A DNA stretch of 39,123 nt from G963674505 sp964575975 (GCA_964575975.1 CAZNTU010000025.1:1-39123); one strand, 5' to 3'. Numbered from the stretch's first letter, positions 9,701-17,266 are shown. Program-made: numbers and translations. The notes: generated by a model not told the origin, from the sequence alone.

Positions 9701-9932
9701 TTTCGAAAACTGCGTCCGGTACGCGGAAAAGTATCTTCGGGCGGATTCCTTCGCCGAAAATATATACCGACGCCTGATGGGCTTCCATGCATTCTTGGGA
9801 AACAATGCGGAAGCCGCGAGAATTTATCTCAAATGCAAAAAGCTTTTTTTCGACGAATTGGGATTGCCTTTGAGCGAGGAAACCGAAAAGTTGCATCGGA
9901 AAATCGTTCAAGACCTTTCCTCGTCCGCCTGA
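6726..9932 (+). CDS. Giant STAND ATPase transcriptional regulator with C-terminal BTAD (MalT/SARP-like)
   Basis: A 1068-residue regulator. Residues 1-320 form a MalT-type STAND nucleotide-binding module: the P-loop AGSGYGKT sits at 42-49 and a Walker B of the form VLIVLDDFH follows near 137. Residues from about 340 to 800 are helical-repeat (TPR-like) sequence. From about 811 the protein turns into a winged-helix domain (LRIYCLGEFRVFAG) followed by a bacterial transcriptional activator domain (BTAD) to the C-terminus. MalT carries a LuxR-type HTH at the end and AfsR-type SARPs carry DNA-binding/BTAD at the start, so this order is STAND-TPR-wHTH-BTAD. Such proteins are generally ATP-dependent, ligand-triggered activators; the ligand is unknown. 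The gene precedes dsrP by 82 bases on the same strand and is the obvious candidate to regulate it. The start at 6726 has no clear Shine-Dalgarno sequence but gives the family N-terminus (SKLLIP). Confidence 0.88.
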   Translation: MQSIGIIESKLLIPVVSSAVFRERLRFLAEEIPKKKLATVIAGSGYGKTILAAQLVARTGMPTVWYRMDESDGDLPTFIRYLNRGFQKQFGNFSDAEVRFRTEPGFSQLGREAILTAFLGELEKNVDKDVLIVLDDFHLAQTSAEIKDGLDYILRRISPLVHIVLLGRTDPGLPVSKMRLAGELLEISESDLAFDMDEARALFADIFSFEIEEDLLVEIHKNSEGWVSGLVLFYHCMRNSSLENAGVFADGNRERALVRIFEYLEENAFRALPSAIKDFLTRTSVLDKLDAELCDRVLGIENSEEILEYLKSNHLFVCALDGANSPVYQAHHLFQGFLQKKLVRELAKEDLRLLHAKIANVYDSSGQRDLALNHFLQGERFENAALILAEIGMDLLLQGRIRQILSYLDRLPGALVDEDPDLLYLKSKALSLNGDPFAGISICRKALSVFSQRKAVGKAAMCLKEIGLLHYQTGDARKAERMYKNLLKRIDTNSFTAFEMLGILIFFSGLLGKTGQGEKYIEQYLSLMPSFGDYREASTAWLHLNQSAFHFMLGGFEASLRHSLECEKLIQKFGLCSLIPLNCFQLSSCHCCQGRFDKGLEESERGLKAATEFGLFDSQYAWIASVKAQSLLGLGNLADASWEAERSLSIFTELGNRWGRAHSCRILGGIEHAKGNLPKAEHWLRDGLKAIDGLDLRMAEGGLKADLARLCMAQNEYDKAYGFLSAIEHLVEPFRFERFRTLLLFAEYHNHRNQGRKAREYLEKALTAAERDDYAFGLTSLSGRLIPLTNHADASGTDVSELIGGLATPPLRIYCLGEFRVFAGNREIPETRWSSRNALLLFKHLALFGGRGFIHRDFLIELLWPDEDIDKTTKRFHVTMNHLRRMLEPWLSRGKVSSYVRKSGTAYRLHLGFGGFTDVDRFERSCEAAENETDPQNAVTMSVEAEKMYKGDLLPSSEDLYIDWIIQERERIKSRYLRLLNRIMDSMEGRKDFENCVRYAEKYLRADSFAENIYRRLMGFHAFLGNNAEAARIYLKCKKLFFDELGLPLSEETEKLHRKIVQDLSSSA

Positions 9933-10014
9933 AATTTATTCCCGATTAATTGCGCCGCGCTATAACGCCATTCCGAATATCTTCGTTGAATCAACCTAAA
10001 CTTTGGAGGAGAAT

Positions 10015-11172
10015 ATGCTGGAATTGGCGTTAAAAGGAGGCAAGGGCTATTTTCGATGGATTGGTTTTCTTTTGTTCATCAGTATTCCGGGCGGGGTCGG
10101 CTATCTTTGGCAATTGGAATACGGCCTCGGCATCACGGGCCTGAGCCGCGACGTAACATGGGGATTTTACATCGCCCAACTGACTTTTCTGGTAGGCGTG
10201 GCGGCCTCCGCCGTCATGGTGGTTTTGCCCTATTATCTCCACGACTTCAAGGAGTTCGGCAAAATAACGATCATAGGAGAGTTTACGGCGGTGGCCTCGG
10301 TTTGCATGTGCATGCTGTTTCTTTTCGTGGATCTGGGCCAACCCATGAGAGCCCTGAATATTTTTCTCTATCCGACTCCTCATTCGATCATCTTTTGGGA
10401 CGCCAATGTTTTGATGGGATACTTGCTGCTGAACACGGTCGTAGGTTGGAAAGTCCTGGAGGCGGAGCGAAACGGCGTGAGGCCTCCGTCGTGGATCAAG
10501 CCGCTGATTTATCTTTCGATCCCGTGGGCCTTCGCGATCCACACGGTCACCGCGTTTCTTTACTGCGGATTGCCGGGAAGGGGATTTTGGCTGACGGCGA
10601 TCCTCGCGCCGCGTTTTCTTGCGTCGGCCTTCGCGTCCGGTCCGGCGTTCCTGATCATTCTCTGCATGATTATCGGAAAAGTCAGTAGATTCGACGCCGG
10701 TTGGAAAGCGATTCAGGCCTTGTCGAAAATCGTGGCGTACGGGTTGGTCGCGAACCTCTTTTTCCTTTTTTGCGAGGTCTTCGTCGTTTTCTACAGCCAA
10801 ATTCCCGAACATATGGATCATTTCGTCTATCTTTACTCGGGACTGGAGGGGCACGATTCTCTGGTTTTTTGGATGTGGTTCGCCCTCGCCCTTATGTTCG
10901 TCGCCTTGGCGCTGCTGATCGTGCCGTCCGCGCGAAAAAACGGGAGAGTCCTCGCCTTCGCGTGCGCCGCCGTATTCGCCGGAACCTGGATCGACAAGGG
11001 GATGGGACTGGTCGCCGGAGGATTCGTCCCCACGCCCCTGCATCATGCGACTACTTATACTCCGACCGCTCCCGAACTCCTGATTTCGTTGTCCGTTTAC
11101 GGCGCGGGCTTCATGATCCTGACAGTATTGTTGAAGATAGCCGTAACGGTCAAGGAGTGTTCATTGGAATAG
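10015..11172 (+). CDS. dsrP: NrfD-family membrane subunit, DsrP-like
   Basis: A 385-residue polytopic membrane protein with about ten hydrophobic segments, belonging to the NrfD/PsrC quinone-interacting family. It matches DsrP most closely in my reading: GLSRDVTWGFYIAQLTF near the N-terminus, VASAVMVVLPYY-like helices, the DLGQPMR motif, and the long AFAIHTVTAFLYCGLPGR stretch. DsrP is the membrane quinone module of DsrMKJOP, which links the quinone pool to dissimilatory sulfite reduction. The ATG at 10015 is preceded by GGAGG (10005-10009) at ideal spacing; a TTG at 10003 is in frame but lies before that site. None of dsrM, K, J or O is adjacent: the left neighbour is the STAND/BTAD regulator and the right neighbour is a convergent hisG. 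It could instead be the membrane subunit of another NrfD-type complex whose partners lie elsewhere. Confidence 0.85.
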   Translation: MLELALKGGKGYFRWIGFLLFISIPGGVGYLWQLEYGLGITGLSRDVTWGFYIAQLTFLVGVAASAVMVVLPYYLHDFKEFGKITIIGEFTAVASVCMCMLFLFVDLGQPMRALNIFLYPTPHSIIFWDANVLMGYLLLNTVVGWKVLEAERNGVRPPSWIKPLIYLSIPWAFAIHTVTAFLYCGLPGRGFWLTAILAPRFLASAFASGPAFLIILCMIIGKVSRFDAGWKAIQALSKIVAYGLVANLFFLFCEVFVVFYSQIPEHMDHFVYLYSGLEGHDSLVFWMWFALALMFVALALLIVPSARKNGRVLAFACAAVFAGTWIDKGMGLVAGGFVPTPLHHATTYTPTAPELLISLSVYGAGFMILTVLLKIAVTVKECSLE

Positions 11173-11241
11173 GAGTACTGGCAAATCGTACCGGGGTTCG
11201 GGACAACTTGCGGCGGAGAGGTCAAGCGGGGTCTGTCGGTA

Positions 11242-11263
11242 GCGCCGCCTTCCAAGGCGGCGC
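11242..11263. repeat. Perfect GC-rich hairpin between dsrP and hisG-like gene
   Basis: A ten-base-pair stem (GCGCCGCCTT with AAGGCGGCGC) around a CC loop lies in the 274-base gap between convergent dsrP and the hisG-like gene. No T-run follows on either strand, so a REP-like palindrome is as likely as a terminator. The rest of the gap shows no coding sequence that I can support. Confidence 0.5.
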
Positions 11264-11446
11264 GGAACCTCTCGAAAAAAGGCGTTTGTTTCCGCCGCTC
11301 TCGACAGGATTCAATCCTTTTTCCGATCTCCGCGCATTCGCCGTATGCATGCACGCCGCCAACCTCGCCCGCAATGATCGTCGTTGCGATCTAATTATTA
11401 CACCTCCCGCAGCTCAAACAACTGTTTGGCAATCCCCCGACTTGGC

Positions 11447-12208
11447 TCAAGCCTTCTTTTGCGAGGAAAGGTGCTTTTCGAAAAGCTTCGCGAAAGCTTC
11501 GACGAGTTCTCTTTTCCAGTCGATCTCCATGCTTTTCGTGCTGGCGATCAGGCATCCTTCGGACCAGGGCACGCCAAGAACCTTAAGCGAGTGGATGATT
11601 TTCAGTCTGTTTTTCCTGAGCGTGTTTCCGGTCTCGGTGTTTTCGACGATCATGTCGCAGTCTTCCGGAATCAGCGACTCGGTGGCGCCGTAGGTCATGA
11701 TCACGCGATAGGGATGAAGCTTGTTTTCCTGGGCGAAGGCGTCGGCAAGATAGACGTATTCCGAAGCGATCCTCAAATGTTCCTTTCCGTTTTCCTTTCT
11801 GAAGGACTTCATGAAATCATCCAGCGAGTCGCCCATATCCTCGTGAACTGCGGCCACGATCCTGACTTTGCCGAAACCCATTCGCAGCTTTTCCACGACC
11901 GGGCTTTCCGGAAAGCGCTGGCGGTGCTCCGCCAGCCAGTCCGTGCCCGATATGGCCAGGTCGAAATTGGCGTTGGCCACGTGCGTAGGCATGTCCTGGG
12001 GTCGAATCACCTTGATCGCCACCTTGGAAGGATCGGGAATCATTTCCGAGGCTTCCGCCGTCAATGCCTTCAAACGGGGCCTGCGGTCCGGATTTTCCTT
12101 TTCGTAGCCCTCGAAAACCAGTCCGGCATCCTCGATGAAAGGAAGCACATGGTTCATCAGGTGCCCGTCGGGCACGGCGAAGTTCAATTTGTCGGGTATG
12201 CCTGCCAT
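11447..12208 (-). CDS. HisG-like ATP phosphoribosyltransferase subunit with intact PRPP loop
   Basis: A 253-residue protein of the HisG family (ATP phosphoribosyltransferase, first step of histidine synthesis). The phosphoribosyl-binding loop TETGNTL is present at residues 191-197 within IVENTETGNTLRKN, and DLAISGTDW at 83-91 matches the HisG domain-I signature. The N-terminal PKGR-type segment, which HisG normally uses in substrate binding, is altered to VPDGHL at 12-17. The protein has no long C-terminal regulatory domain, so it is of the short, HisZ-dependent type. The start is the ATG at 12208, since the longer frame to 12325 runs back through the upstream gene without HisG similarity. 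It begins 2 bases after the preceding hisG-like gene and is third in the hisZ operon. It could be the catalytic half of a mixed HisG oligomer, or an enzyme for another nucleotide substrate. Confidence 0.82.
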   Translation of the reverse strand: MAGIPDKLNFAVPDGHLMNHVLPFIEDAGLVFEGYEKENPDRRPRLKALTAEASEMIPDPSKVAIKVIRPQDMPTHVANANFDLAISGTDWLAEHRQRFPESPVVEKLRMGFGKVRIVAAVHEDMGDSLDDFMKSFRKENGKEHLRIASEYVYLADAFAQENKLHPYRVIMTYGATESLIPEDCDMIVENTETGNTLRKNRLKIIHSLKVLGVPWSEGCLIASTKSMEIDWKRELVEAFAKLFEKHLSSQKKA

Positions 12209-12210
12209 TG

Positions 12211-12885
12211 TCAAACTCCAAGTCGGTTTTCGAAATCGCTGAAATATCTCAGGACCGGGGAAAGTCCTTTCAGGGCGAAACTCTTTCGGTTGATCACGAT
12301 GCTCAAGTCCGACTCGAGTTCGCATCCGATGTTCACAAGCCCCATGTGCGACAAGGATTCCTCCTCGTACGAACTTAGAACCACCACGTCCGCGTGCTCC
12401 GGCGGATACGCCTCCACGCTTCCCCAGGCGGAAAAGACCTTGAACTTTCTAAGCCGGTTCTTGATCGCGAAGCTTTCGGCCAAGTTCGGATACTCGCTCA
12501 CGATGGTTACGAAGTCCTTTTTTTTGTGCAGGTCCTCGGCGGTCTCGAAGCCGCCGTTCTTGCCCACGCAGGCGTAGACGCACTTTTTGTCCAAGCCGGT
12601 CCGTTTGAACACGTGAAGATCGCTTCCCCGATATTTGGAAACCAACTCCCGAATCCAGTCCATTCCGCAAAATCCGATATCGTAGTTTCCAACGGACACC
12701 TGGATGGCGACATCCTTTTCGGCCATGATCTTGGCCCTGGCCGGAATATCGTCGACCTGCGGACGGTACGTACGGTTTTTGGAATTGTACTCGCGAATCG
12801 GAAAGCCTTTTTTTTCCAGGTACCCCGCGAGGGGTTCCATTGGATTTCCCTTGGGAAGACAAACGCTTATAGTATCAGCGGCCAT
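12211..12885 (-). CDS. Second HisG-like subunit, PRPP loop lost
   Basis: A 224-residue protein that aligns along its whole length with short HisG. LPKGN at residues 10-14 keeps most of the PKGR-type segment, DIGFCGMDW at 69-77 is the domain-I signature, and SEYPNLAESFA followed by GSVE keeps the domain-II order. Where HisG has its (S/T)TG.TL phosphoribosyl loop, this protein has SYEEESL at 172-178, so the glycine and the second threonine are missing. It is thus probably unable to bind PRPP by itself. The ATG at 12885 follows GGAG at six bases; an in-frame TTG at 12897 lies before that site. The gene overlaps the end of hisZ by 11 bases and is followed after 2 bases by the other hisG-like gene, so the three should be translated together. 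A structural or regulatory subunit role is inference. Confidence 0.8.
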   Translation of the reverse strand: MAADTISVCLPKGNPMEPLAGYLEKKGFPIREYNSKNRTYRPQVDDIPARAKIMAEKDVAIQVSVGNYDIGFCGMDWIRELVSKYRGSDLHVFKRTGLDKKCVYACVGKNGGFETAEDLHKKKDFVTIVSEYPNLAESFAIKNRLRKFKVFSAWGSVEAYPPEHADVVVLSSYEEESLSHMGLVNIGCELESDLSIVINRKSFALKGLSPVLRYFSDFENRLGV

Positions 12886-14155
12886 TTGGTTCTCCAAAAA
12901 GGTTCATGAGCAAAGGTTTTCCGATCTTCTGGCTGGAAAGCACGTGGTAGCCGTCGTCGTAGGCCTCCAGGTCCACCTCGATCACGAGACCGTAATTGTC
13001 GTAGTCCTCTTTCTTCACCTCCGCGAACGAAATCTGGGCGCAGAAACCGAGTTCGGACAGTTTGTCGCACAAATACTGCCCCTTTTCCACGTTTCCCTTG
13101 GCGATGTTTCCGATGTAGACGCAAATGTTCTGGAGCCTGTCCACGGCAGCGGGTATGGACGGGAACATGTTTCGGGCGAAAAGTGCGAAACCCACGGCGG
13201 GAACGGGCTCGTCCAGTTCCCACATGGTGCCGATCAGGTTGTCGTAACGTCCGCCGGAACAAAGGATATTCTTCCTCGTCTTCAACGACGGCGTCGATCG
13301 AAACTGGAACTTGATTCCCGTGTAGTATTCCAGATCCCCCAGGAGAGAAAAATCGATCACGTACTTGCACTCGAGGCTGTCCAAGCGTTTGCAGATGGAA
13401 ATGAAATTTTCGAGGGCCGGGGCGATCTGCTGGTAAGTTTCCTTGGTCAAGGAATGCTTCAGGTTGTCGAGATAGCTGACCGAATGGTTCGAAATCTCTC
13501 CCGAAGCCTGCAAAAACGCGTTGAGTTCGCGTCCTTTTTCAGGATCCACGGACATGGATTGGATCATCCTGCGGAAATCCTCTCTTTTCGCGATCGCCTC
13601 CAGCAGTTCCTTTTGCCGAGGGCCGTAAAGCCCCAGACCGCGAACCATCTGCCGTATGATCGACGGATACGAAAGGAAGAGACAGCGTTCTCTCAAATCC
13701 ACCTTGTTCAGGATGTCCAAGGCCATGTAAATGACTTCGATATCGGCCTCCGGGTCGGAGCTTCCGATGTTTTCGACCCCGCACTGCCAGCGTTCGGAAA
13801 TCTTGTCCCAGTCGTCGGCCCACTCGAAATGGTTCTCCACGTAACAGAGTTTCCGGCGCGGGTTTTCCGTGCGAAGATGGTCGCCGTAATAGCGGGCCAC
13901 GCACGTGGTGGAATCGGGCTTCAGGGCGACGCGCTCCCCGCTCCATCCGTCCCAGTCGATGAACGAATAGATTCTGTTCAGCTTGTCGTCCCTGAGGGCG
14001 CCCAGGGACGTGAATATATACAGGGGCTCGACCGTGGAGGTTTTGATCTCCTTGTACCCGAAGTGTTTGCAGCGGCTCAGGAACGCGGTCTCGAGCTTTC
14101 TGAACCGCAGAATATCCTCGTGGGTCAGGTCGTTTCTTGAACTTTTCGTTTTCAT
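12875..14155 (-). CDS. hisZ: HisZ-like ATP phosphoribosyltransferase regulatory subunit
   Basis: A 426-residue histidyl-tRNA-synthetase-like protein. Class II core elements are visible: ERWQCGVENIGSSDPEADIE resembles motif 2 and its surroundings, LEYYTGIKF corresponds to the HisRS GLDYYTG histidine loop, and CSGGRYDNLI matches the motif 3 approach. It lacks a convincing full anticodon-binding domain of a synthetase and sits directly before two short HisG-like genes, so it is read as HisZ, which activates short HisG and carries feedback control by histidine. A true HisRS is the alternative but does not fit the operon. The ATG at 14155 has AGAGG upstream. It is the first gene of a three-gene minus-strand operon, with a plausible promoter at 14217-14245. 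No histidine-rich leader peptide is seen before it. Confidence 0.84.
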   Translation of the reverse strand: MKTKSSRNDLTHEDILRFRKLETAFLSRCKHFGYKEIKTSTVEPLYIFTSLGALRDDKLNRIYSFIDWDGWSGERVALKPDSTTCVARYYGDHLRTENPRRKLCYVENHFEWADDWDKISERWQCGVENIGSSDPEADIEVIYMALDILNKVDLRERCLFLSYPSIIRQMVRGLGLYGPRQKELLEAIAKREDFRRMIQSMSVDPEKGRELNAFLQASGEISNHSVSYLDNLKHSLTKETYQQIAPALENFISICKRLDSLECKYVIDFSLLGDLEYYTGIKFQFRSTPSLKTRKNILCSGGRYDNLIGTMWELDEPVPAVGFALFARNMFPSIPAAVDRLQNICVYIGNIAKGNVEKGQYLCDKLSELGFCAQISFAEVKKEDYDNYGLVIEVDLEAYDDGYHVLSSQKIGKPLLMNLFGEPNGR

Positions 14156-14216
14156 TTCGCCTCTTCTAAGGTCCTCGTCATAAGGGATTTTTCTTCCCCT
14201 CGCAGGGAAATCCGGA

Positions 14217-14245
14217 TATGTATCATTTCACCGCCGGTTCGTCAA
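14217..14245 (-). promoter_or_regulatory. Candidate sigma-70 promoter for the hisZ operon
   Basis: On the minus strand TTGACG (14240-14245) and TACATA (14217-14222) are separated by 17 bases. The -35 box matches five of six consensus bases and the -10 box three of six. The leader down to the hisZ ATG is about 60 bases and contains a small CCC/GGG hairpin (TTCCC with GGGAA) but no run of His codons. Confidence 0.45.
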
Positions 14246-14329
14246 CCCCGAATCCGGATTGACTTTCGGTAGGGAAATGCGATAGAGAGTGTTCGTACAT
14301 TAGACGAATTGACAATTGGATTGGTTTTT

Positions 14330-15805
14330 ATGATCGCGATTTCGCTCCGGAAATTTTTCTTTGTCGCTTTGGTCGCGTTTGCAGCTTGCCTGGGAGGCGT
14401 ATTCGCGTTGGTCGATCCGGGCTTGGCCAAGACCGTTTATGTGATCCCCGTCTCCGACACGGTCGATCCGGGAATGGCCGCGTTCCTCGAGCGAGCCGTA
14501 TCGGACGAAAGAACGCCGGACCCGGACTCGATTTACGTCTTCGACTTGGACACGTTCGGAGGACGGGTGGACGCGGCGCTCAATATCGTGGACACGCTTC
14601 TGAAGATTCCCGCCGACAGGACGGTGGCGTACGTTTCCAACAAGGCCATATCGGCCGGAGCGCTCATCGCGCTCGCCTGCGGCAGGCTCTACATGAAAAC
14701 CAGTACCACCATCGGCGATTGCGCCCCGATCGTCTATTCCGACGAGGGCCCCAAAATGATGGGCGAAAAGTTCCAGTCCCCCCTTAGGGCCAAATTCCGC
14801 GCGCTGGCCAGCCGGAACGGATATCCCGCCGCTCTCGCGGAATCCATGGTGAGCGAGGATATGGAAGTGTACGAAGTCGTTATCGACGGCCAAAGGCAAT
14901 TCGTCGAAAAACTGGATTTCGAGGAGCTTTCCGAGGAACAAAAGAAGGCGGTCTCCCGAAAGAGAACGGTGGTGGCCAAGGGCGAGCTTTTGACCATGCA
15001 CGACGAGGAAGCCGCCGAACTGGGATTCAGCCAGGCCAGCGTCTCCGGCCTGGACGAAGTTCTCGGGAAAATGGGGCTCGAAAACGCCGCGATAGTCCAC
15101 GTCCGGGAGACTTGGTCCGAAAGCATGGTGCGTTTCATCGGTTCCATCGCGCCCATTTTGATGCTGTTCGGCCTGGGTGCGCTTTACATGGAGATCCAGT
15201 CGCCCGGCTTCGGAACTCCGGGTACGATCGGAATACTGTTGCTGATGATCGTCTTGTTGAACCAATACATGGCGGGTCTGGCCGATTATACGGAGCTTAT
15301 GATCATCCTGCTGGGCCTTGCTATCCTCGGATTCGAGCTTTTCGTGATTCCAGGCTTCGGAATCGCCGGCCTGACCGGCATCGCGCTGATTGTCGCCGGC
15401 CTGATCCTTTCGCTTCAATACTTCGTTCTTCCGGACCCGTCGCTTCCCTGGGAGACCGCCATTTTGGTCGGAAACATCGCCAAGGTGCTCGGCTCCTGCA
15501 TCGGAGCGTTCATCGGCGGTCTTCTCATGTTCAGCCATGTGCTGCCAAAGTTCGCCAAATCCTCGGACGGCCCTTACCTGACTGCCACGCTGGGAGGTTC
15601 GCGCGCGGAATCCTCGCAGACCTCCATGGTCAGGGCGGGCGACACGGGAACGGCCTTGACGTTTCTAAGACCTTCCGGAAAGGTCGAGATCAACGACGAG
15701 GTGTTCGACGTGGTCACGGAGGGCGAATACCTGGAAAAAGGCGAGAAAGTGGTCGTTTCCAAAATCAGGGGCAACACGGTAATCGTTTCCAGAGCAAACG
15801 GGTAA
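14330..15805 (+). CDS. NfeD-family membrane serine protease
   Basis: A 491-residue long-form NfeD (NfeD1b-like). An N-terminal signal/anchor (residues 1-30) is followed by a ClpP-class serine protease domain; the SAGALIALA segment carries the expected nucleophile serine, and a downstream lysine region completes the Ser/Lys dyad typical of the family. Four or more membrane segments follow from about residue 270, and the protein ends with an OB-fold (GEYLEKGEKVVV). Long NfeD proteins are membrane proteases that partner SPFH proteins such as stomatin or flotillin; here floA is two genes downstream. The ATG at 14330 has only a weak upstream GGATTGG; an in-frame TTG at 14309 is the alternative. 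It is the first gene of a four-gene plus-strand operon and is divergent from hisZ. Confidence 0.9.
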   Translation: MIAISLRKFFFVALVAFAACLGGVFALVDPGLAKTVYVIPVSDTVDPGMAAFLERAVSDERTPDPDSIYVFDLDTFGGRVDAALNIVDTLLKIPADRTVAYVSNKAISAGALIALACGRLYMKTSTTIGDCAPIVYSDEGPKMMGEKFQSPLRAKFRALASRNGYPAALAESMVSEDMEVYEVVIDGQRQFVEKLDFEELSEEQKKAVSRKRTVVAKGELLTMHDEEAAELGFSQASVSGLDEVLGKMGLENAAIVHVRETWSESMVRFIGSIAPILMLFGLGALYMEIQSPGFGTPGTIGILLLMIVLLNQYMAGLADYTELMIILLGLAILGFELFVIPGFGIAGLTGIALIVAGLILSLQYFVLPDPSLPWETAILVGNIAKVLGSCIGAFIGGLLMFSHVLPKFAKSSDGPYLTATLGGSRAESSQTSMVRAGDTGTALTFLRPSGKVEINDEVFDVVTEGEYLEKGEKVVVSKIRGNTVIVSRANG

Positions 15806-15809
15806 TCGC

Positions 15810-16283
15810 ATGAATCTTCTAATTCCAATGGTACTGCAGCTGGCGGGCGTGGGCGTTGTCGTAGCCGAAATTTTCCTTCCTTCCGGGGGAATCCTGTCGA
15901 TCTTGGCTTTCGGCCTTTTCGGCTATTCCCTTTTCCTGGTGTTCACGGAAATTTCCACGAGCGCGGGATTGGTTTTTCTGGCGGCGGATATTGTCACGGT
16001 CCCGTTCCTGGTCGTTTTCTGCCTTAAAATGTTGGCCAAGTCTCCGGCTGCGCTCAAACGGGAACTCTCGCGGGATTTGGGAGTGTCTTCGCAGTCGGTT
16101 GGAATGGAAAAGCTCGCGGGGCTGGAGGGAGAGGCGCTGACCGATCTGAGGCCCGCCGGGATGGCCCGGCTGAACGGCGCCCGCACGGACGTGGTCACCC
16201 GCGGCGAATACATCGAAAAAGGAACGCAAGTGGTGGTTCTAAAGGTCACTGGCAATCAAGTCGTCGTCAAGAGACGCAAATAA
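15810..16283 (+). CDS. Short NfeD-family protein
   Basis: A 157-residue NfeD without the protease domain. Three hydrophobic segments fill the first 75 residues (VAEIFLPSGGILSI is typical of NfeD), and a C-terminal OB-fold ends in RGEYIEKGTQVVVLKV. Its OB-fold is similar in form to that of the preceding long NfeD. It starts 4 bases after that gene and ends 20 bases before floA, so co-expression with both is expected. In Bacillus a comparable NfeD accompanies flotillin-like proteins in membrane microdomains; the same role here is inferred from order and domain. Translation may be coupled, since the upstream ribosome-binding site is weak. Confidence 0.88.
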   Translation: MNLLIPMVLQLAGVGVVVAEIFLPSGGILSILAFGLFGYSLFLVFTEISTSAGLVFLAADIVTVPFLVVFCLKMLAKSPAALKRELSRDLGVSSQSVGMEKLAGLEGEALTDLRPAGMARLNGARTDVVTRGEYIEKGTQVVVLKVTGNQVVVKRRK

Positions 16284-16303
16284 CAACTCAAGGAGGTAAC
16301 CGT

Positions 16304-17266
16304 ATGGATTTCGCTCAGATTTTAACGCTCCTGCTGGTAGTGGTCGTTGTCGTGCTGTTTTTTTTCGTGGCCTCGTCCCTGTCGCTGTGGGTCCAGGCGC
16401 TGGTGTCCGGCGCGAAAGTCGGTCTTTTCAACATCGTTTTCATGAGGTTCCGAAAAGTTCCGCCCAGGCTTATCGTGAAGGGCAAGATCATGGCGGTCAA
16501 GGCGGGACTGGATATCCGCACCGACGATCTGGAGTCCCATTTTCTGGCGGGCGGGGACGTGGCGCGCGTTGTCCAGGCGCTGATCGCGGCGGACAAGGCC
16601 AACATCGACCTTAAATTCAACCGGGCGGCGGCCATCGACCTCGCCGGAAGAAACGTTCTGGAGGCGGTCCAGATGAGCGTCAACCCGAAAGTCATAGAAA
16701 CCCCGCTGGTGGCGGCCATGGCCAAGGACGGCATTCAAGTGAAGGCGGTCTCCCGCGTAACGGTTCGAGCCAATATCGAGCGACTCGTAGGAGGCGCGGG
16801 GGAAGAAACCATCCTTGCCCGCGTCGGAGAGGGAATCGTCACCACTATAGGCTCGGCCGAAACCCACAAGCTCGTGCTGGAAAATCCGGACATGATCTCC
16901 AAGAGGGTTTTGGACAAGGGGCTGGACGCGGGAACCGCCTACGAAATCCTCTCCATCGACATCGCCGACGTGGACGTGGGAAAGAACATCGGCGCCGAAC
17001 TGGAAACCGACCGGGCCGAGGCCGACAAGAAGATCGCCCAGGCCAAAGCCGAGGAACGCCGCGCCATGGCCTTCGCCGTGGAGCAGGAAATGAGGGCCAA
17101 AGTGGAGGCCATGCGCGCCAAGGTCGTCGAGGCGGAATCGAAGATCCCCCTGGCCATTGCCGATGCCTTCCAAAGCGGCAATCTCGGCATCATGGATTAT
17201 TATCGCATGAAAAACATCATGGCCGATACCCAGATGAGGGACAAAATAGGAAAGCCGGACAAATGA
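16304..17266 (+). CDS. floA: Flotillin-like protein FloA
   Basis: A 320-residue FloA of the SPFH superfamily. A hydrophobic N-terminal membrane insertion (residues 5-35, valine-rich) is followed by the SPFH domain and an alanine/glutamate-rich helical C-terminal part (AEADKKIAQAKAEERRA, then AFAVEQEMRAK). Diagnostic stretches include RKVPPRLIVKGKI, GLDIRTDDLESHFLAGG, VRANIERLVGGAGEETI and GNLGIMDYY near the end. FloA organises functional membrane microdomains and oligomerises through the helical tail. The ATG has an excellent AAGGAGGT site. It follows two NfeD genes, the standard partners of FloA, and is followed after 28 bases by a small gene with its own ribosome-binding site. Confidence 0.95.
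   Translation: MDFAQILTLLLVVVVVVLFFFVASSLSLWVQALVSGAKVGLFNIVFMRFRKVPPRLIVKGKIMAVKAGLDIRTDDLESHFLAGGDVARVVQALIAADKANIDLKFNRAAAIDLAGRNVLEAVQMSVNPKVIETPLVAAMAKDGIQVKAVSRVTVRANIERLVGGAGEETILARVGEGIVTTIGSAETHKLVLENPDMISKRVLDKGLDAGTAYEILSIDIADVDVGKNIGAELETDRAEADKKIAQAKAEERRAMAFAVEQEMRAKVEAMRAKVVEAESKIPLAIADAFQSGNLGIMDYYRMKNIMADTQMRDKIGKPDK

Noticed and set aside
12886..12897. TTG start for the first hisG-like gene
   Set aside because: It lies within and before the GGAG site that serves the ATG at 12885.
14156..14216. Histidine-type attenuator before hisZ
   Set aside because: A small hairpin and a nine-codon frame exist, but the frame has no histidine codons.
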